The position numbers and the translations under genes are program-made. Below are positions 37,601 to 47,802 of a stretch of 64,000 nucleotides of DNA, piece after piece. The DNA is from Sarcocystis neurona (lineage: Eukaryota; Apicomplexa; Conoidasida; Eucoccidiorida; Sarcocystidae). How positions within the stretch are numbered: position 1 is the stretch's first letter; every line of letters starts with the position of its first letter. The notes beneath the pieces are model-generated. The model ran no database searches and was not told the DNA's origin. It saw only the letters and a list, made by a program, of their open reading frames with translations. The stretch spans positions 44,173-108,172 of the forward strand of contig KL647295.1 in NCBI GenBank assembly GCA_000727475.1. The letters are read 5' to 3'.

Positions 37601-40600
37601 CTGTGGCTCTATACCTAATGAGCGACCATAGGCAACCAGACTGCGCGGTGGAATTTTCCTATCTCGCGTTAAATAGAAATAGGCCGCCTCCGCCGCATCG
37701 TACACGCCCCTCTCCGAAGGTTTGCCGGTGCTTCTTCCATATCCTGCGCACCCCCAGCAGCAACAGAAGCAACCCCGATACGCAGTCCCGCGCAATGACG
37801 GACGCACACATGCAGTGGCCCTGACTTCCCAAAAAGAAGTGCCCAACTATATAACACAGCTTCATATACAAATACGCGTGCACATTTTTATATATGCAAG
37901 AGTGTGTGTATGTGTGTGTACACGTGTGTGCGTGTGTAAGGATATACACATATGTGTATATACAGTTATAGTGCATGTGTCGTGTGTGTGTGTGTGTGCG
38001 GGGGTGTGTGCGTGTGTGAAAATATATATATATATATATACATATATAGGTATACTCACTGTGTGAGTATATACATGTATATGTATAGGTACACACAGAA
38101 ATACGTGATTGGTTTCCTTTATGGATCCCTGTTGTGGGAAGAGAGAGCCGTGTACAGGTGACCAATGGGCAGATATACCAGTTCAGCCGAACGAGTCTGT
38201 GCGTCAGTCTGTGTCTTTGTCTGTAGGCGCACATATCCCTCGTTCGCAGTGAGAGAGGGACACACACATTAACTTGGAGGTCCATATATTCGAGAGAAGG
38301 AAGAGAGTCGCCGAAGAAAAGACAGAGATAGAGAGGGAGGTGCACGCGAGAAAGGAAGAAAATCAAAAAAGAGGGGAGAAGAGAGGAGGACAATGGGGAC
38401 ACCAGCACAACAACAGAACAACAGAAGAAGAGAAAGAAAAAACGTTGACAGGCGGTGGGGAAAGGAGGTCCTGAGCATGAAGCGAGTTCGGTGAAGGGGA
38501 AAGGAAGGACCAAAAGGGGCCACAACTACACAGGGAAAGGTACAGAAGGAGAACGAGACGGACATACACACACACACGCGCACGTATATACAGGCAGATA
38601 CACACAGATACGTCTACACACAGAAGTAGAGGAAGAAGGCACCGTCTGGCGCCAGTCGCGAACCCCAGGGTAACACCGTAGTACAAAATTCACTGCTGTT
38701 GGTAATGTGCGTGCCGATTCGAGGATGGGCAGAGGAACAAAGAGATATACAACCCTCTCTGTAAAGACGCGGCTTAAAAAGAGTCCTATGTGTACCTGCA
38801 CTGGTTCCACGAAGAGACGTTCGACTGAGAACTTTCCACGAGACACGAAGAAGGACCAGTTGTACAACTACGTATGTATCGTAAGAGGATTAGGAACAGG
38901 GTGGGGAAGAGAGGAAGAGGAGGACGAGGAGGGGTGGTAGTGGTGGTAGGACAGGCGCAGTACAAGTCTTAATGTGATACGAGCAAAGATTCTCCCAGGT
39001 ACAAAGTGACTGGCAGGATAGTGGTGGTGGTACTCTTAGGGCTCCTAATAGCAGTAAAGTGGTAGTACTAGGAGGACTATAAGAAGTAGTAGTAGCACTT
39101 ATAGTAGTGGTAATACTAATAGTAGTAGTAGTAGCGGTGGTAGGAGTACAACTACCGGTAGCAGTAGACGTAGTAGTAGTAGTAATAGTAGTAGTAGTCG
39201 TAGTATTACCACTGCCAGTAGCAGTAGACGGAGAAGTAGTAGTGGTGGTAGCAATAGTAGTAGTACTAGTGCTAGCGCTAGTATCACTACCAGTACCACC
39301 AGATGTAGTAGTGGTGGTACTAGGGGCAGTTATACCATTAGATGTAGTAGTAGTAGTAGGAGTAGTAATAACAGTAGCAGTAGTAGTAGTAGTAAGAGTA
39401 AGAGTAGTAGTAGTAGTAATAGTAGTAATAGTAGTGGTAGTACGAGTAAGAGTAGTAAGAGTAGTAGTAAGAGTAGCCCTAGTAGTTTGGTGTGCCATCA
39501 CTACCAGTCGCAGTAGACGTAGTACTAGTAGTAGTAGTGACAGCCGCAGTAGTTGTTGTAGTGGCAGTAGTAGTAGTAGTAGTACTAGTAGTAGTAGTAG
39601 TAGTGGCAGTACTGGAAGTAGCAGTAGTAGTAGTAGCACTAGTAGCAATAGGAGTGGCAGTAGGAGTAGTAATAGCAGTAGTAGCAATAGGATTGGCAGT
39701 AGAAGCAGAAGTAGTAGTAGTAGTGGTAGTAGCAACAGGAGTGGCAGTAGAAGCAGTAGTAGTAGTTGTTGTAGTTGCAACAGGAGAGGCAGTAGTAGTA
39801 GTAGTGGTAGTAGTAGCTGCAACAGGAAAGGCAGTAGCAGTGGTAGGAGTAGCAGTAGCAATAGGAGTGGAAATAGTGGTGGGAGTAGCAACAGGAGTAG
39901 CAGTAGGAGTAGCAATAGGGATAGTAATAAGAGGAGCGGCAGTAGGAGTAATACTACTACAGTAATTCGTAGTGATAAGTGTGAGTTGTCTTAGTAGGAA
40001 TTGTAGCAGCGGTAATAGGGTCGCCGCAAGCTTACGTGCACCCCATCTCCAAATAAAAGAGAGACAGAGAGGGCAGCGGATAGTAGGGAAGGAGCAGCTC
40101 TGGCAATGATAAGAAGGAGGAGAGAGAAGCGTGTGAAGGCGGAGGAGAAAACAGCAGCAGACGATGACGCAGATAAGTGTCGGCCCTCGCCCTTCGCCCC
40201 CCGCGTCCGCGCAAGGGCAGGAGACGAGACAGAAGGGACTGCCCGAGGGAGGGCGGGGCGACGGCAAGACTGCACCCCACAGCAGGTGCTGAGGAGCAGC
40301 CGTCGAGAGGCGGAAACGTCGAGAGAGAGACAGAAGGAACCGGAGAAGGGGCGTTTGCCAGAAAAGGAGGGAAAACAGCAAAGAGAGGGCGGTCGAGACG
40401 AGAAAGATGAACTGCAGGCAAAGCCAAGGCGCCAACGCGAGAGACACAGAGACAGAGAGAAGGAGGGACGTACCAACATATTCGTACACGAAGAAATTGC
40501 AGCGCCAAAGGGCCGAGACGTCGCGGAAGTACTCTACCACCATCCCGATGTCTTCTGCATTGCCGTGACTAAACAAGACGGTCAAGTCGGCGTTCCTTTG

Positions 40601-42653
40601 AGCGAGAAAACGAGACAGAGAGGAAAGAGGAAGAAGACAACGGGAAATGAGCAAACCGTGCTGGGTCTCGGACATCTGTCGCAAAGAGAAAAACAAACAT
40701 GGACGCAGAGATGCAGAGACACGTATCTACTGACGTGTGTTCCTGCGTGTCTCCCACTTTGCCGTCGACGGCGGGAAGAGAGACGGTGCATTTCCCTTTC
40801 CTGCAAAGACGTCAGAAGCGAGAGGGACAACTGACGGGGTGATTACGAAGAAAGACGAAAAAGGGGGGAAGGAAGAGAAGAAGATGGCGCGGTTTCACAA
40901 GTCGAGGAAACGTCACCGCAGGCCACGTGAAACACGCGCCCTCAGCTACCTCTGTGTACGCATACAAGTTGTCTTATTACAAATTCATATATATGCGGGC
41001 ATGCGTGAACTGGATGTTGCCAGCGTGTGTCCGTGTGTGTGTATATATATGTGTGTGTATGTATGTGTGTACGTCTGTATACGCATATATGTGTATGTGT
41101 GTATAGGCACATATGTGTATGTCGGTATATGTATGTGTGTGTGTGTATGTGTGTGTATGTATGTATGTATATGTATATATGTAGGTGTGTATATGTATAT
41201 ATGTGTATGTGCATCTATGTGTGTGTACGTGTACGTGTATATATACATATACACATGTGTACGTGTGTGTATGCGTGTGTATGTGCATATATATAAATAT
41301 CAGATATACTCCAACAGGCACCTGTCAGAAAGACGCTCCCGGGCAGGGCTACAAATACGTGTGTACGTCTGTTTCTGTGTAGACGTCAGCCAACACACTT
41401 AAGTTGATAGAGAGAAAACGAAGGCAGGACAGCGCGGTCCGCACTCGACAGCTGCCTTCGCCCATGCGTCCGGGGGAAGTCTTCCTCCACGAAGAGGAGA
41501 GGAGAAGGAAAACGAAAGACGTAGGAGACGTCGGCACAGCCACATCTGTCTTGTAGGAATAACGCTGCGTATGCGCAGACGCCTCTGCAGCTCGAGAAGA
41601 GAACTGCAGTCTCCACCCGCCAACAGACATGCCTTTAGTGAGGGCACCGCACACTTTCCGACGAGAAGTGGGTCGGGACCTCTCGCTGAAGAACAGAGAC
41701 GCAGTACGTATACGTCGTCTGTACACGATCACGGGAAGCCGAAGAAGAAGAAAAAGTGAGGAAGCCCCGTTCACCCCGTGGCGGGGAGCCCTCGAAAGAG
41801 AGCGCGCCACACTTCGCAGACAGACAGACACATACATATACACGTAGTTCTTTGCGGAGACGAACGATGCAGAGACAAAACGCGAAGGAAAAGGGGAGAA
41901 ATTGAAGTGAGAAGAAAAAGCAGAGCCCCTACCTACTTGTGTCTACTTATACAGCCCCGAAGGATGCCGAAGATTCACAAGTAGAGTACTCACATACTCT
42001 TGTAGAGGCGGACACACTCCCCACGTGCGCTCCTGCATACACGTATATGTATGTACAAAGATATATGCATATGGATGTGTAGAGCAGAAAGCGGGAGGGT
42101 AGAGACGCTCACTTATCTACGAAGAAACGGGAGGTGATGGTCAAGTCGTCCACAAATGCAGAGGTACATCAAAAAGAGAAACCAGCGGGTCTGTAACCCG
42201 CCAGAGGATCCGCACAAGTGAAGGAGGCGGGACGACACCCACTGCACGTACACCTGCAAGCGTCACGCATGTAGAAGAATAGAAAGAAAAGCGAAGCAGC
42301 CCACCAATCGAACATCCTGCACGTATATCTACATATACACGTGTACACATATACACATGTGTAGATATCTTTGAGTGGGTCTGGACCGAACAAAGAATTC
42401 GCCCACCGACCATATACATGCATATACATACGTACATGTGCATGTGTGGTGGTACACGTATACGCGTGTCTGGTTGCAGTTGTAGTAGTGTTGTAGAAAA
42501 GGAAGAGAAAAGAAAGGAAACTCACCTATCGATGAAAAAGGCTGGAATTCGTTCGTGTCTCCGCGTCCGGAGCCACAGCAGATCGGCGTTCTCCGCGTCG
42601 TACGTCGGCTGCAGCGGCGGCTGAAAGACCATCCGCTTCAACGTCCCTCCCAT
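34647..42653 (-). CDS. ABHD17/Bem46-like alpha/beta serine hydrolase (5 exons)
   Basis: Exons: 42653-42526, 40595-40474, 37743-37615, 36455-36241, 35000-34647. All junctions are GT-AG with matching phase, giving 315 aa from ATG to TGA. The N-terminus MGGTLKRMVFQPPLQPTY resembles the family opening. It is followed by TVLFSHGNAEDIG (oxyanion region), then YVGYGRSTGKPSERGVYDAAEA. The nucleophile elbow is YGRSLG (Ser125, intron within the final Gly codon). LGGMILQSPLASV follows, then IHGTHDEVVPVHHG (Asp189) and VAGGGHNNLELL (His218), so Ser, Asp and His are all present. ABHD17 proteins depalmitoylate membrane-bound substrates and Bem46 relatives are membrane-associated; the substrate here is unknown. 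The N-terminal Cys cluster that anchors animal ABHD17 is absent. A Gly follows the initiator Met, so myristoylation is conceivable. The C-terminus is an Ala/Gly/Glu-rich tail of about 75 residues. The first intron base pairs and the CTG-rich acceptor of exon 5 (CAGCAG tandem) could give alternative residues. Confidence 0.92.
37090..37600 (+). repeat. CTG-rich tract in hydrolase intron 3
   Basis: Imperfect GCTGCTGCT with GTTGCTGCTG variants. It includes a near-duplicate of about 75 bp around TTGCTGACTTTCTGCTGTTC and CTGGTGCTGACTTTCTGCTG. Confidence 0.85.
39040..39975 (+). repeat. Imperfect (AGT)n microsatellite, about 0.9 kb
   Basis: AGTAGTAGT with scattered GGT, CGT and ACT variants for over 900 bases, inside intron 2 of the hydrolase gene. 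Its Val-, Ser- and Leu/Thr-rich open frames are not genes. Confidence 0.93.
41030..41300 (+). repeat. (GT)n/(GTAT)n tract
   Basis: Runs of GTGTGTATGT within the first intron of the hydrolase gene. Confidence 0.93.
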
Positions 42654-45600
42654 GCTTTTATCTCGCGACCGCTTCTTTTTTGTTGCCCTGACTTCTATAT
42701 GCTTCTGTGCTTCTCTCCCGCTGCTCTTCGACTTCTTGTCTCTCGGCGAGGACTACTGCTGCTGCTGTTGTCGCACCTGTTGGTGCATCTTGTTCTTCTC
42801 CGCCCCTCTGCGCTGCTGCCCTCTTTTACACTGCTATTTCTCTCTATCTTCCTCAGATGGCAGCTGCTGCGCTGCTTCGCTTGCGGCTGCTTCTTCTTAC
42901 GTGCATACGTCTGCATGTATGTACGTGTAACCTGGTACCGGTATGTGTAATTACTTCTGCTTGTAGGTGTATACACATGTGTCTGCCCTAACACGTACAT
43001 GCGCGCACGCATATTGTCTACAGAAGAATGAGTATACACACCTTCATACATATATATATATATACATATATACGCAAATATATATATATATGCATACAGG
43101 AAAATTTTATATATATATGTATATATACAGGGAAATGTGTGGAGGCCTGCGTATACGAGTGGCTAAGTCCGAATAGCGGTGTATAAACAAAGCGTCTCCG
43201 GGTGAAGTCGCGCACGCATATTGTCTAGAGAAGGGGGAGTATACACATCCCTACAAATATGTATACATACATATATACACATGAATATACACGTGTGTGC
43301 ATACAGGGAACTGTATGAAGGCGAGTGTAGACGGCTGGGTAAGTTCGACGTACGCACTTACCGTCTACAGGTGAAGCCCGCAAGCAACACTTATTTATTC
43401 TGTTAGAGAAATACTGCGCAGGAGCGGGACAGTCCCATTGACAGAGAATAGAGAGGAGCAACACCCTCGCAGAAAAGCAAAAGGCAGGCAGAGAGAGGGA
43501 GAGGCACAAAGAGACCGGAAAGAGCAGCAAGCAGACAACTTCTTCGCCGTGCACGTGCATGCGAAGGAGATGTTGTTGCATCTAAGAAATGTGCAAGGCG
43601 TGCCGGTGTGAACACCCGATAAAAACACGTCTGCAGAAGGGCACAGAGAAAGAATATGGGAAGAAAAAGAGGCGCAGGGGAAAAAACGTTACGGCCCCGA
43701 AGCAAAGCAGGTGCCACACGCCCCAGGAGAACTCGTCGTCAGTCCATATACATATATATATGTATATATATGTATATACGCTTACGGATAGAGCTAACGA
43801 TTCTTGACAGTATACACAAGCATGTATACACGTACTTGCGTGCAAACGAGTGTGCAACGACGCACGCCTATACACACGTGTGTATATATATGTGTGTTTT
43901 GATACGAACAGGGCAAACGGTTCTCAACACTATATAGAGACATACACACAGGATACCTGAGTATGAAGATATATATATATATATGTAAAGTATTGCCCAC
44001 TTGTATAGAGTGTGTGGGGGAATTTGTAGTCGTACGTGTGTATACGTCTATATAGAGAGGTGCGCGGAATCGTATGAAGTGCCTGGGTAGCATTGCAAAG
44101 AGAAGGCCTAATAACGGACGACTAAAAAGAGCACTAAAGCAAATTCGGAAGAAATTTCCTACAAGAGCGAGCTCGAACGCCGGAAGGCGTTGCCGCTTGA
44201 TTTATGTTTGTCGCACTTACACCAGCGGCAGCTCCAGTGCTGCAGCAGTTGACTTACCCATTCATGAGGTGTACGAGGAAGCCACGGCTGCGTTGCTACT
44301 ACTGCTGTTGTTGCTGTGGTACTGTAGCTATGATGCTGCTGCGGTACCGTTGCTAGGATGCTGCTGCGGCTGGCGTTCTCCTGCTCCTGCTGTCTTGACT
44401 TTTTGACTGTCGCTGCTGCTGCTGCTTCTGCCTCTGATGAAGTCGTCGCCCCCTGCCGTTGCTCGTGTCCTCTGCTGTTGTGCTGCTGTTGCGATCCTTC
44501 CGTGCTGCGGCTGCTGCTGCTCAACTGCGTGTGGCTCCGCAGAGCTGAGGAGTGGAAATGCTCCAGCTGCTGCTGTCCCTGCAGATTTTGCTGTGCCTCG
44601 CGCGCCCGTTAAGCCAGACGCAGAAGCGCAAAAGTCGTGAAGGCCTGTGCGGAGAAAAAGGGACGTCCTGATGCCCGCGCAGATGTTTCCTTGCATGCAA
44701 AGGAGCGACGATGCGGAGTGCCGACTGCAGTCTGTGTGCTAGACAAGGCGAAACGTAGTCCCAGTCGCGCCGCCGAGTGGAAGAGCAAATTTTACTGCAC
44801 ACAAGAACGCACGTAAAGGAAAATGAATGAGGACAGTCGTAGACAAAATACTACATGTGTACAAAACACATCGTGCTGTGCAGGTCTCCCTGCGTGGACG
44901 ACGACTAATAGCAGATGGAAGCAAGTACACCTCCCCACACATACACCTAAACGCGCCTACTGCACTGTCGCGGAGGGGGGGAAATTGAAGCTGCAGCTAG
45001 CCCTCCGCAAAGGTATAGGAAGAAGGAAATCCAGGAAACTAGAGAATTCGACACAGAGATTTTTGGCTCGTTTTGCATGCGCACGCAATCGAAAACGTAG
45101 CCGAAGAGACGACTGATGAACAGTCGGCTTCTCAAGCTGCAGCGCCTTGCCAGCGCGTCCTGCTGCTGCTGCTGCACCGGGGCGGCGGGCCCCTCCTAGT
45201 GCTGGTGGTTCTGTTTAGGCTCGTCTTGCTCTGCTGGCGCTGCTCCTGGTCCTACACGGGCGCGTCATGCCGCCGCTGCTGCTCGTACTGAGGCCGCCGT
45301 TGCTGCTGCTCGTACCTTGGCAGCAGCCGCTAGTCAGTACCACAACAACAACTACCACTTCCCCCATCGCTCGTGCTGCTGCTAGTGCTGCCTGCGCTCG
45401 TGCTGGTCTTGACGCTCCGGCTTCTGTTGCCTGTCCTCCTTGCTCGTGCTCGTGGTCTCCGCCCGTTCGAAGTGCGTCTCGGTTACTGCTTCTCCTGATG
45501 TGTTTCTGCCTGGGGCAGCTGCGGCCTTCATGCTATCCGTTGTCGCGCTCTCTACTACTGCTGCACCAAAAACTGCTGCTGTCGCAGGTGGTGGTGCGTC

Positions 45601-45810
45601 ATTTTCATCCTCGTGCTGCCGCCGGTGCCGCCTACATTGCGTCTGTCTTTTGCTGGTGCGGAAACCTTTGATCCTGCTAGGCCTTCTGTGTCAGCTTGGG
45701 TGCTACTGTGTGACCTTTTTAGTCGGGGGCACGGTGTGCTGCCCGCGAAGTAGTTCTTTAGTGTCCGGTGCTGCTCCTGCTGTTGCATAAAGCCGTTGCC
45801 TCTACCGACG
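42654..45810. other. Intergenic region upstream of the hydrolase gene
   Basis: CTG-rich at 42.7-42.9, 44.28-44.6 and 45.15-45.79 kb and TA-rich at 43.0-44.0 kb. On the minus strand a good donor (ATGAATGG/GTAAGTC, 44246) follows ATQPWLPRTPHEW, and an EFSWGVWHLLCFGAV frame occurs near 43.7 kb. Neither could be chained to other exons, so no gene is called. Confidence 0.5.
43004..43390 (+). repeat. Two-copy direct duplication, about 190 bp unit
   Basis: CGCACGCATATTGTCTACAG at 43004 recurs as CGCACGCATATTGTCTAGAG at 43209. Each copy is followed by GAGTATACACA, a TA run, ACAGGGAA and a TCCG-GGTGAAG or TAC-AGGTGAAG end. Confidence 0.75.
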
Positions 45811-46422
45811 TTACTGCTGGTACTCTGCTAATACTGCCATCGTAGTTCTGCTCCATCTGCTTGCAGCGGGTCCAGCAGCGTCCAACTTCTGCAGATGCCT
45901 CCGACGAGGCAGAAGCAAGGAACGGTTTATGTTTGTGAGGGCACTGTGAATTTCGACCAGCTTTGCTTCAGCTCTGTCCAACACCTCGTCCACATATGTG
46001 TACAGACTGGTGCACAAGTATGTGTATAGTTCTATGACAAACGCAGACGTGTAGGGACAACGGAGCTTCAATACACGCGCCGGAAGTTTCTATCTCCCAA
46101 CTTCACAGGTATATGTGTTATACGCATGTATATATATATGCATACACGTACTGCATAATACCCGCTGACCGATGTCAGCACGGTTATGTAGACGAGGCCC
46201 TGCTCGTAGAACGGTTAATCATAAGGTAGAAGAAGTATTCTCGTATCAGACCTTGACCTGTATCGCCATACCTCTCTGTGTACATGTACACACTATTGGA
46301 GGACATCAGGTGCATCGACAAAGAGAGTATGCTTGCTCCCCTTAGCGGTGTACAGCTAATTTTACAAGTCGTCGCACCTGCACGATTATCTATGTGCGAC
46401 AGCACGGCTAAGTCCTTGATTG
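45811..46422 (-). CDS. Probable 3' exons of an unidentified helical protein
   Basis: Exon 46422-46272 (acceptor GCGCGCAAAG, donor GAGAG/GTATGG) reads AIKDLAVLSHIDNRAG and continues to SSNSVYMYTE in phase 2. Exon 46006-45811 (acceptor CTTGTGCACCAG) continues in phase with SLYTYVDEVLDRAEAKLVEI, then HSALTNINRSLL, ending AVLAEYQQ and TAA. The second exon looks strongly alpha-helical. It lies at the transition from CTG-rich DNA to repeat-poor DNA. It may be the 3' end of the gene whose exons appear at 46992-47802, which would need a donor before that gene's apparent stop and one or more exons between 46425 and 46990. The family is unknown. Short hydrophobic helices of this type occur in organellar RNA-binding helical-repeat proteins, but that is only a guess. 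Confidence 0.35.
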
Positions 46423-46991
46423 CTTTGCGCGAAAGTTACGCGGAATGGCAACCACGGGTTCAAGTGTAGTCGCAGCCGTGTATATAAATATGTAGAGCAA
46501 TGTAGAGATGTTCTTCCTTGTGTCTACGCGTGCACACAAATATGCGTATTTGTGTGGTCTCTGCGGAAGCGTACGCCACGGGTGGTCGTGCGTAAGTTAC
46601 TCTAACCATGAAAGAGCCATACGTTCCATGTTTAAAGCCCCTTCTACTGCTCATCTAGTGCCTAACTCACCGAACGCTGTGCTTTAGAGTGTGCTGAGGA
46701 TACGACCAGCTCGACTTCGCCGTTGAGAGTCACGTAGGCAAATCAATGCCGCATTCACGTGTATCTGGAATCCACATCCGCGGAGACGTTCATGTTTCAC
46801 ACTTTCACCGAAACATTTGTACGCGCCTTTACGTTGATTGGTGGCCTGGTGCGTCTGCGTTTGCGCAGAAGACGTCTTCTTTTGCGAGCGTATCCACTCA
46901 GAAGATCTCCAGTAGACGTACTCGTCTGGAGTAAGCGCCACAGTACAACGCATGGAGAGTTTGTCAGACGAAGAATAGCGAAATATACTTG

Positions 46992-47802
46992 TCAGGCGAC
47001 ATCCACGAATCTGAAGACGCGTGGTGAAAAAGCCTCTGCGTATAAGCTCATGAGAACCCTAACGACTTTGGAAGTTTCAGCAGCAAGTGGTATATTCCTA
47101 TATTCCCTGCGGGGAGGACGGTAGAGTCCCAACGAAGTGGGGAAAACAACGCTTACGCATATTCGACCACCAAATTGTACAAGTCTCTTGCCGTTAGTGT
47201 TCTTTCCAGTTGCGTCTGGTGAATCACAGCATAATTTCACATCGCCCGCGTTCCTGGTGAACCTCCATGCCTTCCACAAACCCTACAGGTGCGACAGCAC
47301 GTAAATCCTCAGCAGCAGGTAGTGCGCCGTCATGATATCTAGCAGTCCGACTACTATACCTATTTACCGAGTACACACGCTGAGGTGTGTTTAACAGTTT
47401 GACTCCGTGGTAGATGTGTGTAGCCACAGAAAAGTGCGACCTTCTGTGCACCACATCTGTGGCTCCCACCTTTACCGGGCAGGACAGTGTGGAAGGCTTC
47501 TGGATGTTTTAGAAAGTACAGTCAGGCACACCACATTCTTTAGTCACTATGTAACGCTGGGCGCGTTGAGACAGATGCTCCTGCCTTGTTATATTGTGTT
47601 CCGCTTGATCACAGTTACAGCGAGCCGTCCCCGCGAAGAGGGCACAGCACAGAAAAAACGTAGGGCTCACTTCAGACCGAGGAAGCGATCCTGTAAAAGA
47701 CGCACACGGACACAGACATTCGTGTTAGTACCACAACGTAACTGCATCTAGCTGTACAGCAGAGAGCTCACCTTCAAGAGCAACACCACAGAAAGCATAC
47801 AT
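46992..47802 (-). CDS. Candidate 5-exon gene, unidentified
   Basis: Chain: 47802-47772 (MYAFCGVALE), 47690-47671, 47499-47287, 47215-47157, 47106-46992. It runs from ATG to TGA with all phases consistent and GT-AG ends, giving 145 aa. The best-looking parts are the fourth exon, TQLERTLTARDLYNLVVEYA, flanked by ATTCACCAG and the donor GC/GTAAGC, and the fifth, EYRNIPLAAETSKVVRVLMS, after the pyrimidine-rich acceptor CCTCCCCGCAG. Introns of 50-171 bp are shorter than those in the firm genes of this window, which lowers confidence. The first exon may be internal, since splice-like segments lie upstream (a strong donor CAG/GTAAGT near 48298). No domain recognised; composition suggests a helical protein. 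Confidence 0.3.

Noticed and set aside
38890..40023. Leu-rich minus and Val/Ser-rich plus ORFs
   Set aside because: Pure AGT microsatellite translation. The real exon of the hydrolase begins only at 40474.
43590..43760. DEFSWGVWHLLCFGAV frame, briefly considered as a kinase or membrane-protein exon
   Set aside because: No acceptor immediately upstream (TA run) and no neighbouring kinase motifs.
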